A DNA stretch of 64,000 bases, taken from positions 372,001-436,000 of the forward strand of contig JAGPNK010000019.1 in NCBI GenBank assembly GCA_020746835.1. The letters are read 5' to 3'. The notes under the pieces were generated by a model. It was not told the DNA's origin. It saw only the letters and a program-made list of their open reading frames with translations, and made no database searches. Both the position numbers and the translations under genes were made by a program. Below, piece by piece: positions 9,292 to 20,484 of the stretch. Within the stretch, counting starts at the first letter, position 1; each line of letters begins with the position of its first letter. Origin of the DNA: Stachybotrys elegans. Taxonomy: Eukaryota > Ascomycota > Sordariomycetes > Hypocreales > Stachybotryaceae.

Positions 9292-11198
9292 CTACTTCTC
9301 ATCCTTTAGCTCGGGAGTCACTTTCTCATTGACGAAGTCCATCTTGGCTTCCGCCCTAAACTTGTCGCCTTTCACAACCAAGTACCATGTGACCAGAAGA
9401 GAGATCACAGTGCCACAAAGCAGGCCGATGGATGTCGAGAAGCTGACTCTATAGGTGGGACCAAACTTGGACTGGTAAATCTGCGGGCCCTGTTTAAGAA
9501 GTTTATCAGCATTGTCTCAAGGTGGGGAATGGGTTCGGACATATGCTCGCTGAACTTACCACGATGCCCATCAGCTGGCAGGAAGCCTAGAGCTTGTTAG
9601 CTGAAGTCATCCAAAAGATTAGTTCAACTTACATTCGTGATACCGATGGCGAGGCCAGATGACGTGGTTCCTCTTGCTGCTCTAATACGTTCTGAATCAT
9701 ATCAACTGACCTGTTCCTGCTATCCTTTCTTTGGAGCACAGCACTCACCAGGCCAAATGATTGGGAAGAAGCTCTGAGATGCCGCGGTTGCGACCGTGAC
9801 AAAGATGTACTTGGCGACGGGGTCCTTGACCGTGATCAGGAGCACGTAGCAGATGATCTGAACAACTTCAACGCCGAGTCCGGCGACCCAGGAGTTTAGG
9901 CGCCGGTTATGGATCAAGAACGCCAGTGACAGTAGGATCACAAAGACAAGTGTAAATGGGGGCTGTATGCCGTTAGCAACCCGAATTTCAATGAGCAAGT
10001 ACAATGCTTACCATGGTCATCACCTGCGTCACTGCAGTCCCTGAAATTCCGAGCTCATAGATGACTGTCGGCAGGACGAACGAGATTCCCCAACCGCCGA
10101 TTCCATGGGTGATCCAGATCATCAGGAATGGCACAAATGTCGGGTCCTGGAAAAGGTCTTTGATCTGGGCGACATCAATCGTCTTTGCCTTCATAGTTGG
10201 TGCTTCCTCGGGCAGGTCTGCAAGGATGGCCTTCCTCTCGTCTTCATCGAGAAACGAGACCGTCTCGGGATCTAATTCGCCAAATGTCAGAGCAAGTCAA
10301 AGGGCAGCTAGATTCACCTACAATTTGGGAGGAAGAAGAAGGTGTAAACTCCGCACAGAATGGCGGGTATGCCTTCTAGAATGAAAAGCTGGCCACAGTT
10401 AGCAGTGTATTCCAAGACTACTGGTCATAACCCACCCAACGCCAACCAGCGAGGCCGGCGGCACCATCCATGAAGGATATGGCGTAAGCTGTTCATAATT
10501 CGTAAGCACAAATGAATTTCACTCTGTCGGTAAGACGTATACCTAGGAGACCGCTGATAGTTCCCGAAAACATGCCGCAGGCGTAAAAGAAGGCGATTCT
10601 GAGAGGCAGCTTGTGTGTAGGGTACCAGAAGCTCAGGTGATATCTGGATGGTTAGCATCCATAAATCGTGAATGCTCATTGACTTACAAAACTCCCGGGT
10701 AGAATCCGGCTTCCGCAGCTCCAAGGAAGAATCGGCAGGCCAAGATGCCAGCGTAGTTCGAGGTGGCACCTTGACACATGGAGATGATTCCCTGTTGACC
10801 TTTCAGTTCTGTGCATCCCAACAGGACGGCTGACTCACCCATGTAACCATAATGCGACTCATCCAAGTAGAGGGCGAGAATCTCTTCAACGCAAGAGTTG
10901 CAAGTGGTTCGAGAAACATGTAAGGATAATAAAATATAGAGAGAGCCCATGCCCATTGGCTGCTTGACAAATTTCCCAGCTGCTTTCTGATACCAGTTCC
11001 CTGCTCAAGGTTCATAATCGCTGTGTTGCTGATGTTGCTGACGTGAATCCGCATGATGAGGTACACAAATGCATACCAGAGCAACAATCGTTTGTCAACT
11101 TTACGACGGGCCGTACGCAGGATCTTGTCGTCGGATTCGACGTCTGAGGCATCGCGTTCTGTCGCCTCAGTAGAGGGATTGGGGTATATAACGCCCAT
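9292..11198 (-). CDS. MFS anion:cation symporter (Dal5/TNA1-like permease)
   Basis: Ten exons (11198-10839, 10791-10688, 10643-10543, 10488-10436, 10388-10322, 10271-10012, 9962-9749, 9691-9633, 9586-9560, 9489-9292) join in phase to 480 residues. The protein has a hydrophilic N-terminus, then KVDKRLLLWYAFVYLIMRI, a TSNYAGILACRFFLGAAEAGFYPG segment (the ACS-family signature after helix 4), a central loop with PETVSFLDEDERKAIL, and a second bundle with WITHGIGGWGISFVLP and GTTSSGLAIGITN. This is the layout of the allantoate/nicotinate-type permeases, which import small organic anions with protons across the plasma membrane. The start is the first in-frame ATG; nothing better lies upstream. About twelve helices are expected. 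The substrate cannot be read from sequence. Micro-exon 9 (27 nt) is confirmed only by phase and motif continuity. Confidence 0.88.
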
Positions 11199-11683
11199 GA
11201 TGCTTGTGGAAGATGTATTTGAAAAGAACAAGGCAGGGAAAAGATGAACTGAGAAACTGGTCCCTATGATGCCGGCAATCGCATTTCTTTTTATTCAAGG
11301 GTAAAAGGCATCTCCAAGCTCTCTCTTTTGTAGCACGCCTCAAAGTGGGACGATTCGCATTCAAAGACTGCTGGATCTAATGCCTCGCCTCTCATGAAAA
11401 GTAACCCAAGAGAATGGACCGGGGCCATAGCGGACAGAGGCCGAGATTGAAGAGCGCAAATCCCTGAGCCCGCAGCTAAGTGTTATGATGGAGCAATGTC
11501 GTCAAGCGGAGCATTTTCCATTGGCCTTCGCCATTTGGGATTCTGATGGCGTGCGAGGCCATATTGGGGAAAGGAGATAAGGTGATGACAACACAACTAC
11601 AAAGAGTCACGTGATTCACGGGACAAAGGACTTATAGAAACAGTCGAGTACAAGGACTGTGCCAGTCTGGTTTAAGTCAACCA
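11199..11683. other. Promoter region of the MFS gene
   Basis: No gene is seen. The sequence is the 5' flank of the MFS permease gene; no distinct operator was recognised. Confidence 0.45.
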
Positions 11684-11917
11684 TTAGTTTGATTTGTAAG
11701 TATTGACTCGCTTCATGGCTTGGGGAAACGTGACATTGCTCTCGGCCGTATACACGGTACGGAAAATCGTGAAGCGGCAGCACCATTTGCAGCAATGAGC
11801 AGTGTCATCTAGGCGAAGGTAATAGAGTTCGTGTCGTAGCTCTTGCCGCCGTTCTCGATCAAAGCGCTGGCGATCTGCTGGTGAAATTGACGGGTCGATT
11901 GGGGAGAAAGAGGCCAT
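11684..11917 (-). CDS. Small hypothetical protein
   Basis: A 77-codon frame opens at the ATG on 11917-11915. The N-terminal 30 residues are strongly helical and charged (ADRQRFDRERRQELRHEL), followed by a Cys-containing piece (HCCKWCC) and a short tail. It is divergent to the GNAT gene, 414 bp away. It may be an intact small protein or the first exon of a longer gene whose donor I cannot place. No family is recognised. Confidence 0.35.
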   Translation of the reverse strand: MASFSPIDPSISPADRQRFDRERRQELRHELYYLRLDDTAHCCKWCCRFTIFRTVYTAESNVTFPQAMKRVNTYKSN

Positions 11918-12331
11918 GGCTAATCGTGAGAAGAGTCAATGGAGATGACGATTGAAGATGGAGATGGTGGCTGATATCTCATTATCAGGCGCTTGTGTGA
12001 ACCATGAACCCTGACGATTTTCAAGCGAGTAACTGGTCTTGCAGGTTGATGATGATGATGATTGAGGTGTTGGCCCATTGGAAACATGTTGGTTTCGGAA
12101 TCGCAAACGGACTTGGGTTCAGCATTTTCTTTAACTGCTTATCTTTGTTTGCGGATGGTAATCCTTGCAAAGATGGATATCGCCATGCCGGGTGAGTCAT
12201 ATGCCGCTACCCTGGACCCATTGTGGGTTTATTCAAGATGCTAAAACAAAAGGCCAAGTAAGCAAGCACCATCGAATGAAATTGAACCAGCTCGATCAAA
12301 GGTTTCGCATTTCAGTTCACAACCCAACCAA
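11918..12331. other. Divergent promoter region
   Basis: Gene-free stretch between the small minus-strand frame and the GNAT gene. It contains a short GAT-rich microsatellite-like run near 12048-12062 and nothing else recognised. Confidence 0.45.
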
Positions 12332-13178
12332 ATGGCTCACACAATCATACGACCTGCAGCAGACGCCAACAAAGACGCCATCGCTTGCATACATTACGAA
12401 GCCCTGGAGCAATACAATCGTTTTTACCAGGTCTTCTTTGTGAACCAGGTGCAGGACTCCCTGCTCAAGGCCACACACAAAGCCCTTCAAGATCCCAAGA
12501 CGACATTTCTTGTAGCCGAGGACTCCGAGACCAAGGTCATCCAAGGTTTCATTCGGTTCGAAAAGTCGCAACCAGCCCCGCCCGCGGAGCCGCAGCCGTC
12601 AGTTACTCCAAAAAGCGAACAAGAGTCGGAAAAGGACAACAAGGAGAAACCAGCCGAGGCGCCGTCAATCTGGGCCGTCAGGAAGCATCTGGAGCCGATA
12701 TGGAACAAGATCAATGGTCGATGTGACGACATGGACACCATTCAAGAAAAGACTGTGGGTTCGCAGACACACATCTGTAAGTGCAAAGATGCATTGATCC
12801 TCCGGGGTGCCACGTTGGCTGACGTGTATTGCAGATATCCGGCATCTAATGATTAGCCCCGAATGGCAGCGCAGAGGCGTGGGTACGAAGCTCCTCAACA
12901 CCGTCCTCGCGCAGGCCGACGCCGAGGGTATCCCGTGCTACATTGTGTCATCGGCAGAGTCGCAAAATCTATACCTCAAGTCTGGTTTTGAGGACTTGGG
13001 GACGTGGCACATTGACAACGAGCACTGGGCCAAGGAGATTGTGCACACGGAGAAGGAATTGGATATGCAGGGCAATGAGTGGCTGGTGGAGGAGTTTGCA
13101 GGGGTGGGCGAGGTGGAAAAGTGCATGGTGAAATGGCCAAAGAAGGCCGAACAGAGGCAAGATGTTGTTGATAAATAG
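12332..13178 (+). CDS. GNAT-family N-acetyltransferase
   Basis: Two exons (12332-12776 and 12835-13178) flank a 58-nt GTAAGT...TTGCAG intron and give 262 residues. The C-terminal half carries the acetyl-CoA binding signature of the GNAT fold: a central strand (IRHLMISPEWQ) followed by QRRGVGTKLL, the R/Q-x-x-G-x-G/A pyrophosphate loop and helix. Then come a strand (CYIVSSAESQNLY) and the GFED segment, typical of the NAT domain end. A low-complexity acidic/Pro-rich insert (about residues 75-112) separates the first strands from the core, a common insertion in fungal GNATs. It transfers an acetyl group from acetyl-CoA to an amine; the acceptor is unknown. The start is the only ATG at the head of the conserved IIRPAADANKDAI segment. 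Confidence 0.85.
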
Positions 13179-13702
13179 CAAATTAGGGTTCTCGAGACGG
13201 GCCAGTTTACAGTGACGTCGGCCCCTTTCCGCGAGGCCAACAGCGTGCCTGCCGGCTCACATGTAGTATTGTTCCTCGAGGATAACCACCTATAACTTGA
13301 AGCTCCTCCTTCCAACATCTCGCCCGCAGGTCCGCAAGCATGATGGTACTTACGAGCTACGGTATTGCCAAGGCTTTGGTCCCGGGTCTTTTGTGCGTTC
13401 TAAAGACAGAGAACCATACAGTGGAATTGACATTGACCGGGAGGACTTTGGGCCGTGTGGGAAGATACGGAGATCACTTCCTCCGCCGGTGCTCCACATC
13501 GTCGATTCGGCTGACAAATTGTGCCGAATTAATTTGTAAGGGCGAATCATGGTTTGTTTTCCGTGGAAACCACTTTTCCGTGGAAACGACCATGATGCAT
13601 AAATAAGTCGATTTTACGACGTGGAAGCATCTCTGCAACTCCAGATTTCGATATGAACCGCCCGGCCTGAGTATTCGCTGACATCACAAACAAATCGTTT
13701 CC
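13179..13702. other. Intergenic region upstream of the enoyl reductase gene
   Basis: No gene is supported. The region contains the paired dyad element described separately and an AT-rich ATAAATAAG box at about 13598 that may act as a TATA-like element. Confidence 0.45.
13546..13596. promoter_or_regulatory. Nested dyad element, candidate regulator site
   Basis: Two copies of the near-palindrome TTTCCGTGGAAA lie at 13558-13569 and 13575-13586, 17 bp apart start to start. They are bracketed by a perfect 8-bp inverted repeat, ATCATGGT (13546-13553) and ACCATGAT (13589-13596). The whole lies about 105-155 bp before the ATG of the enoyl-reductase-like gene. Paired palindromes at this distance suit a dimeric regulator; the protein is unknown. 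Confidence 0.45.
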
Positions 13703-14860
13703 ATGTCACTTATAAACGCAGTAATTGTTCAACACGACAGAACAGTGTCTATACAGAAAGTTCCGTTACCCAAGCTCCATGATGAATGGATACTGGTTCA
13801 AGTGAAAGCTGTGGCTTTGAATCCCACCGACTGGAAAAAGGTTGTCATGGGATGGACCGACACTGGATCTAGACTGGGCGTCGACTATTCGGGGGTTGTC
13901 GAAGACGTTGGAAGTAAGGTGACCAGGTTCCGAAAAGGGGACAGAGTGGCTGGGCTTGTCAACGGAGGGTATCTGCTTCATTTCCTCTTTCAGCTTGAAC
14001 TTGTCTGACCATTTACGCAGTGATACTCTCAATCATGATAATGGAGCCTTTGCGACATACATCATTGCAAAAGAGTGTGTTCAGATCCACATTCCCGATA
14101 ACTTGAGCTTTGAACAGGCAGCTACCGTGGGTCTGGGAGTTGTTACTTGCGTAAACCACCCTTGCTTGGATCGGTTACCTAGTTACTGACATGTACCTAG
14201 GGTCAAGGTCTTTACAGGGCACTCCAACTTCCTTTACCCGACTCGGGGAGCAAGCTTCCTATCCCAGTGCTAATCCATGGTGCAAGTACCTCGACGGGTA
14301 TATTGGGCATACAGCTGGCCAAGGTGTCTGGGCTTTTCGTTATTGCTACAGCATCCCCACACAATTTCCAGTACCTTGAGTCCCTTGGAGCTGATGCGGT
14401 ATTCGACTATCACTCTCCAACGGCAGGCTCCGAGATCCGAGCCCTTACCGAGAATAAGCTCAAACATGCCTGGGACTGCGCAGGAAATGGAGAGGTTATC
14501 TGTGCAAACGCGCTCAGTGACTGTGAGCCCAGCAGATATGCTGGCATCAATTTGTCCGATGATGGCGCAGTCCTACAACGCATAAACTCCATGGTAGAGG
14601 GGCCAATCTTGACAGCTGGGTATGATGTATTTGGCGAAAATTGGGCATTTGGAGATATCCTTGTGCCTGCAAAGCCAGATGAGATGGCTTTCGCGTCAAG
14701 ATTTCTGGCCATTGCTCAGAGCATGCTGGCTGAAGGAACACTACTTCCGGTGAATGCTACCGTCAAGAAGTTTGAGAATGGACTTGAAGGGGTTATTAAA
14801 GGTCTAGATGAGCTTCGTAGGGGCAAACTCAGCGCCACAAAGCTTGTATATACATTTTGA
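13703..14860 (+). CDS. Zinc-type MDR / trans-acting enoyl reductase-like protein
   Basis: Three exons (13703-13968, 14021-14150, 14201-14860) join in phase to 351 residues. The protein has the medium-chain reductase layout: an N-terminal GroES-like domain (VKAVALNPTDWK, GVDYSGVVEDVG), a junction (PDNLSFEQAATVGLGVVTC), and a Rossmann domain with VLIHGASTSTGILGIQLAK and a C-terminal LRRGKLSATKLVYTF. The catalytic zinc ligands of true alcohol dehydrogenases are absent, as in quinone/enoyl reductases of the LovC/ToxD group, which use NADPH to reduce double bonds, often on a polyketide tethered to a separate synthase. No polyketide synthase is nearby. The glycine motif is GASTSTG rather than GxGxxG, as in that subfamily. 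A nested dyad lies upstream. Confidence 0.85.
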
Positions 14861-15880
14861 CCAGCTTAAAACTTGTGCCGTTTCAAGTCCAAGACAGAAT
14901 AGATTATGCAAATACTACAACCAGCATAAATATAACAGAGTAATCTTGGATTCTTATGGTTTCATATTAATGTTGCAACCGGTCCGTTGCCGCGAGACTA
15001 TGCTGATATCGTCACCACTTTCGGCTTAGAATACGACGACATGGACCTTTTGTCTGGATGGGTAACCGCGGACTAGTGGCCACCGACCTGGGCACAGCCT
15101 TGCCATCAGGATTGCTACGGGCTGAGCGCCGGACGTTTTTGGCTCGGCAATTCGATGCGCGTTCCGGTAGCATTGGTCACCAAGCTGCAGCCCAGCGAGG
15201 ACCAAGCCCAACTGGTTACGGGCACATTGCCTACCTCCCATCTAAAGGAGACACATGGACAGGTAAGGCGGTGCTCGCTCAATCGGCCGGCACGCCAGTC
15301 GACGTGCAGCTGTTCAATTTGCCGGTCGAAGGGCACCGAAGTCTTTTGCATACAAATAAGGAGGCAGGTCTCCACTCAAATAGCAGCGAACGGAAGCCGA
15401 GATTTTTATCTTGAACACCACTCAGGCCGATCTAGAACGTTTGTATCTCACACCTCAATATCTGAAAGCACCTGGCCGTCTGATAATGTGGACGGACTCG
15501 AGGATCCTGCTGTAGTACAGCCAGCCATTGACGGGATGAATATGAGCTTGCTGGCCGAGAAGAGTGCCACATTGTCACCCGTCAGCCTTGCGACGCTCCC
15601 CCAGACGGCTCCGCTTCTGAGTTCCTATGAGCTGTACTACCACCAAATAGTCTCAAGCCTCCCGAATATTTGACGCAGCCGTCGTGGATGGGTTGGACTC
15701 GACTGAAAACGCAAGCCAAATTACGCGAGATACGAAGCCAGCGATCTACATCATTACGTGCACCCCCAGCAAAGATTATCATCAATTTATAATGGGCTCG
15801 TAGGATGCTAGAGAACTTAGTAAAGTGCTAAAGGATGACAGCAGTTGGTGTAAAATTATTTACATGAATACTTTCCATTC
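14861..15880. other. No supported gene
   Basis: A 172-codon frame at 15155-15673 plus has a real ATG and a Ser-rich composition, with a helical ending (SSYELYYHQIVSSLPNI) that faintly recalls the middle of a Zn2Cys6 factor. No zinc cluster or other motif accompanies it. I do not call it a gene. Confidence 0.35.
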
Positions 15881-16187
15881 TCATCCTTGCTCAACAGCTC
15901 CCCCGATAACCATGTCAACATAAAGTCCCGAGTCGCCCGTCAGCTGGTATTTTGCACTATTCGAAGAGCATAGTCAGAATATGATACATAAGCTTTAGTC
16001 AAGCGAGAAAGGGGCAACGCCAACTGCATTTGCATATAAATACTCACCCCTCACTACCGCATTCGTCGTGGATGCTGTTGATGGCGCCAATCACGTCCCC
16101 TTGGTCCACGTGGATGTTTTCGGAGTTGTTGTCCCGGATACAGATCAGCGCGGACCGATGAGTGAACGAATGCTCTTCCTGGTATTG
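15881..16187 (-). pseudogene. Fragment of a small secreted-type protein, no start found
   Basis: Two minus-strand exons join well: one ends at 16048 at a GTGAGT donor, the next runs 15956-15881, and the frame is kept across the junction. The joined sequence has Ile/Val strands, two Cys (ALICIRDNNSENIHVDQGD and IHDECGS) and a short tail (KYQLTGDSGLYVDMVIGGA). The length and Cys pattern suit a small secreted fungal protein of the killer-toxin or effector kind, but no ATG or signal peptide is found upstream in frame. It is probably a 5'-truncated relic, or the first exon lies across an unseen intron. Confidence 0.4.
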
Positions 16188-17145
16188 GATGGATTGAGCA
16201 GGTGTGGAATACAGAAAGTGCTGATTGAGAGAAATACTGAGGAATTGGGTGGGGGATTAACTACTTATAAATATCTTGTCTTTGAATATCCTTAGATCTG
16301 ATATCTAAGCATGGCATATGCCGGAATACAAAGGACTTGGAGGCAAATTTGCTAATCATGCCCAGAATTCTGTGTTTCCTTCAATTCGCCATGCCAGCAC
16401 CCGAGTTATGTGTGCAAAGAATCGCAAAGACTTGTGCGGATAACGCTATATTTAGAGCCTCAACACATCTATGTTGACCATACACGGAACTCCGCGTTGA
16501 ACTAGGTTCACACCGGTTCCAGGAACAACAAGCCCACCCGTCCCGCGCATTCCGGTGGTAACGATTGCAATTACGTGTTGGCGCGCTATGCCTGATTTTC
16601 GCCTCAACTGCGTCCATGCCTAATAGAAGGCAATCCATTACTCCCTATGATTCTTTAGTCTCTTGTCACTTGGCTCTCGTCCACTTGAAAACGCCATTAT
16701 ATGGCATATTCCTTTCCAATTAAGTGTATTTTCCCGCTTCCGGGTCCAGCAACATACCAGTCATTTGTTAGGCTGTTTTCATATAAATGTTTCTAGTTAA
16801 TTCTAGTAATCATATTGGTATGGTACCACTTCCTGATGCATTCATCTAGAAATTCCCGATCCTAAATTCTTTTATTAATACCAACTTAGGTCCGTGGTCT
16901 CCCCAGTCCACTGGAATATTTGCTTCGCTCACTTTATATTGTGGTATGCCTTGTAACTCTCCAGTGCCTACAGTAACCTAATTACTGGACTTTTTCACTA
17001 TTTAAAGCTTTCATGTACAATAACAACCTCGTGCACACGCCTTGGACTCCAAACATATCGTCATATTTCGCTCTCCACTTTCCAGCCTGCCGCTTCCACT
17101 GCCGCTTGTATCTGTTGTATACTCTGCCTTTGCGCGTATCGCCTC
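16188..17145. other. Intergenic, no gene seen
   Basis: AT-rich flank with no coherent reading frame. It holds the 5' flank of the Rad21-like gene at its right end. Confidence 0.45.
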
Positions 17146-18759
17146 ATGTTCTACTCCGAGACCCTGCTCCAGAAGAATGGGCCGCTCGCTAGGATCTGGC
17201 TTTCAGCCCACCTGGAGCGCAAACTCTCTAAGAATCAAGTTCTGCAATCGAACATTGCCGATAGTATAGCGATCATTATCACACCCAACCAGGTGCCTAT
17301 GTCCCTGCGACTAAGCAGTCAACTACTACTTGGTGTGGTTCGAGTCTACCGCCGCAAGACGCACTACTTGCTTGACGATTGTGACAACACTTGGGAATTG
17401 ATGAAGATAGTATGATACTCTCCTCCTTCCCGCATTGTATGCTAAGATACCTAGGCCTTCCACCCAAGCGTGGACCACGATATTCCCGTCAGCCTACAGC
17501 TTCCCCCACGTGAAGCACTGATGCTTCCCAATAAACCAACACCCCCTCCTCCGGACGCGAACTTGCTTCTGTCCCAGATAGAGGAGGTTGAAATAGGCCC
17601 AATGGCCCACAAGCGTCGCGCCAGCGTACGCGACATTTACTTGCCAGAAGAAATTGGTCTTAGTTATTACCCTAGCCAGGAGGAGGAGTTAGAGCCCATG
17701 GAGGGTCTTGAGCTTGAGCTTGACTTTGGTATTGAGCTCGGGCGAGAAGCGCCAGCCCCTCGCCCAATTGAGGAGGAAATGGCTAGCGAGCTAGAGGCGA
17801 TGCCACCTGAGAAGGAGGGCATCGAGGGCGAGCCATCTCTCGAATTTGACCTGGGCGATATTACAATGGGTGGTGAGGAATTTGAGTTCCACCCGGCCGA
17901 CATCAGTCGCACCCGAATCACAGAATCCCCGTTGTCCGAGATTGACGAAACACTTGCTCAGGAAATTGAGGCCGAGTATACCGCGCTCCACGAGCCCCAA
18001 GAAGAACATGACCTTATTCGACGGCCCAAGCAACGCGCCAAGAAACGGAGGATTTTGATGTTCGATGAGGATATTACTTTATCCAGCGACCAAATTCGAC
18101 AGCAGCAAGCCAATCGTGACAGCATTACTAAACCTACAGCATTTCTCCCCAGGGACACTCGCTTAGCCGCTTTGATGGATATGCAAAAAGGTGGTGGTTT
18201 TGTTTCTTTTATTATGATGGAAGGGCGAAGCACCGCATGGGCGCCCGAATTGCAAGGAATGCTCTCTTTAGCTGCCATCCGAACATCCAGGGAGCTAAAA
18301 CGGAGGCTCTCTGTTGGCCCCGAAGTTGAGCAATACCGCGTTTCCAAGTCGCCACGCCTAGAGCTTGGTACGCCAACGCCAGATTTCAGGCTCGGAGCTG
18401 AAGCTCTTGGCGAGGAGACCATGGCAGGTGAAGAAACCATGCTTGAAATACCCGCCTACGAGGAGATTACTGAGTCTCCCGCACTACCCACCGAACGGCG
18501 CCCCATGTCGATAGCCACAGAGCATGCCGCCCATATTTTGCGAGAACAATTCGGCCCTGAGGTTACCAGCCCCGGCAGGCCGGCCACGTCTGTTCTCTTC
18601 CAGGACCTGGTTCCCGAGCATCAGTCCACCAAGTCCGAGGCTTCCAAAATGTTCTTTGAGTGCTTGGTGCTGGCTTCAGAGGACATGATCAGGGTTGAGC
18701 AGGGTCCAGGACTGGGAGATGATATCCGGATGTGGGCGAAGGAAGGCCTTTGGACCTAG
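17146..18759 (+). CDS. rad21: Rad21/Scc1-like cohesin kleisin subunit
   Basis: Two exons (17146-17409 and 17455-18759) around a 45-nt intron give 522 residues. The N-terminus is the kleisin Smc3-binding domain: MFYSETLLQKNGPLARIWL, then SQLLLGVVRVYRRKTHYLLDDC. The C-terminus is the winged helix that binds Smc1: SVLFQDLVPEHQSTKSEASK, FFECLVLASEDMI, and a GLGDDIRMWAKEGLW ending. The middle is acidic and unstructured with many Glu/Pro, as in Rad21, where separase cleaves. The protein closes the Smc1/Smc3 ring and holds sister chromatids together. It is shorter than the usual 600-plus residues of filamentous fungi, and changes in conserved positions of the middle suggest a diverged second copy. 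The house-keeping copy presumably lies elsewhere. Confidence 0.85.
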
Positions 18760-19659
18760 CCAAGATAGATATCGCAGGGATTGACCATGATAAAATATTT
18801 CCACCACTTGTAAGCCCTCACCTGCTTCTCTTTTAGCAGCCCCGAGCTATATTTAATGGTTGAGGTTGACAAAATTAAAGACTAAGTGGCTATAACCGAA
18901 TCATCAACTGTGCTGGCGGCTCCAGAGCCCATTCCTCAAGTAGGATACCAATGCCATGATGTACATGCGCAACCGGCTGAAGCCCCATTCCTACTTGTTC
19001 TGATACTTTGGTATTGCTGTCAAAGGATTATCTCGTTACTTGTGAGACACTGTATTTTGTAGCTATTTCAGCGAGCAGTACTTTTTGACATGAGTATATG
19101 ACGCTGTTCTTTCTTCCGCTCCGCTCTTTTTAACTTTGCGGTCATTGCTACACCTGCAGTAATGACTTGATAAGAGCCTCTCTAGTTGTACCCTGCAGTA
19201 TACCCCATTATGCATTACAACACCAGCCTTACCCCGCTATGCATACTACCACGCCATGCATACTACCACGCCATGCATACTACCACGCCATGCATACTAC
19301 CACGCCATACATTCTACCCCTGCCGCATACCGCATACTGCAGCCTGCAGCTTACCTCGACTGGCAGTACTGATGTCTTATTGGTCCGATACCATGCAGTC
19401 TTTACCCTACCGATATGCTAGGCTGAAAAGCCTGAACTTCACGACCCTTGATGTTGGGGCTAGCTGCATTAATGATCCCTAACCAAGTCTTACTTCCTTG
19501 TTTGAGGGGTAAAGAAGAGAGAAGCCAATGCTATGAGGGAGATTGTAAACCTGAAGATTTCGAGGTATAAGTATCACTACCACTCGCCACCTCTACAGAG
19601 TTAATCTACCCAGGACATCCAATCTACCCAACACTACTGTTGTTCTATTGCTACCTACC
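18760..19659. other. Intergenic with a minisatellite
   Basis: No gene is seen. The stretch contains a 17-nt tandem repeat (listed separately) and other CCATGCATAC-like fragments around it. Confidence 0.5.
19241..19308 (+). repeat. 17-nt tandem repeat, four units
   Basis: The unit GCATACTACCACGCCAT occurs four times without a gap. Degenerate pieces of the same pattern lie on either side (19215-19240 and 19309-19335), so the array was once longer. Confidence 0.9.
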
Positions 19660-20484
19660 ATGGACCCCCTGCACGGCTTAGCTCTCTTCAGGATTGAAGA
19701 GGTCCTCCAGGGAGTTGGTCCAACACCAATCCACTATCGGATCCAGGTTAGGCAAAGCATCAAATACCTTAGAGGACCCAGGCCTCTCTCAGCGCTACCC
19801 GACCAATCTGGCAATAAGCTTGGCTTTCAAACTGTGCCGGATGGGGATTGGAACCTAGGTCATATAGAAATTTCCCCAGGTAACAGGTTCACCCTTGTTT
19901 CTACTGAGCTTATGGCATTCCCGGACCTAATGCCTTCTTGGCATGAAGTCCGCATCGACTTGGCAGATCTCAGCGGCCAAATAGAGACTACTCTGGATAG
20001 CACCGGACAGCGGATCCTCTACCCGCTGCAGGTCGGGGGTCATATGCCATCATGGATCTTCAAGACAAGCAAGGTCACTGAGAAGCCGGTTGTTGCGCTA
20101 TGGAACTATGATCTGGAGGCCAAGTACAGCTTCGCCCTTGAGAACGAAAGCTACATCTACTCTCTGCTTCGGGGCCAGACAGTAGCGCCTACGTTCCTCG
20201 GACACCTTACGGAGAACAATACCCGGATAGTCGGCTATGTCCTGGAGTCGGTCGATGCAAGGAAGGCCAACAGCGCGGACATTGAGGCTTGCCGGGAGGC
20301 TCTGCAGCAACTACACGACCTTGGGATTGTCCATGGAAATATCGACAGAGACTGCTTTCTCATCAGTCAGGAGGACTCGAGGGCTCAACTCCAGTACTTC
20401 TTTGACGCTGCCAAGACGTCGGATCAGGCGGTCAAGGACGCAGAGATGTTGAAACTGGAAGAGGTGTTTAGGGAGAGCAGCTAA
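19660..20484 (+). CDS. Protein-kinase-fold protein (fungal alpha-galactosidase A-like group)
   Basis: A single exon of 274 codons from the ATG at 19660. The N-terminal half is a beta-rich region (about residues 1-120); the C-terminal half shows a degenerate kinase fold. A glycine-poor start leads to LENESYIYSLLRG (the helix C equivalent) and then the catalytic-loop-like LGIVHGNIDRDCFLIS, in which HGN replaces HRD/HGD and an Asp follows. The activation DFG motif is replaced by YFFDAAK. Fungal proteins of this kind are often labelled alpha-galactosidase A in databases, although they are kinase-like and show no glycosidase features. Activity as a kinase is doubtful; a pseudokinase or aminoglycoside-phosphotransferase-like role is possible. 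Function unknown. Confidence 0.6.
   Translation: MDPLHGLALFRIEEVLQGVGPTPIHYRIQVRQSIKYLRGPRPLSALPDQSGNKLGFQTVPDGDWNLGHIEISPGNRFTLVSTELMAFPDLMPSWHEVRIDLADLSGQIETTLDSTGQRILYPLQVGGHMPSWIFKTSKVTEKPVVALWNYDLEAKYSFALENESYIYSLLRGQTVAPTFLGHLTENNTRIVGYVLESVDARKANSADIEACREALQQLHDLGIVHGNIDRDCFLISQEDSRAQLQYFFDAAKTSDQAVKDAEMLKLEEVFRESS

Noticed and set aside
13703..14860. Secondary-metabolite gene cluster around the enoyl reductase
   Set aside because: No PKS, NRPS, P450 or other tailoring gene is seen on either side within the window.
15155..15673. 172-codon plus-strand frame as a transcription factor
   Set aside because: No zinc cluster or other DNA-binding motif; composition is Ser-rich and fits chance opening.
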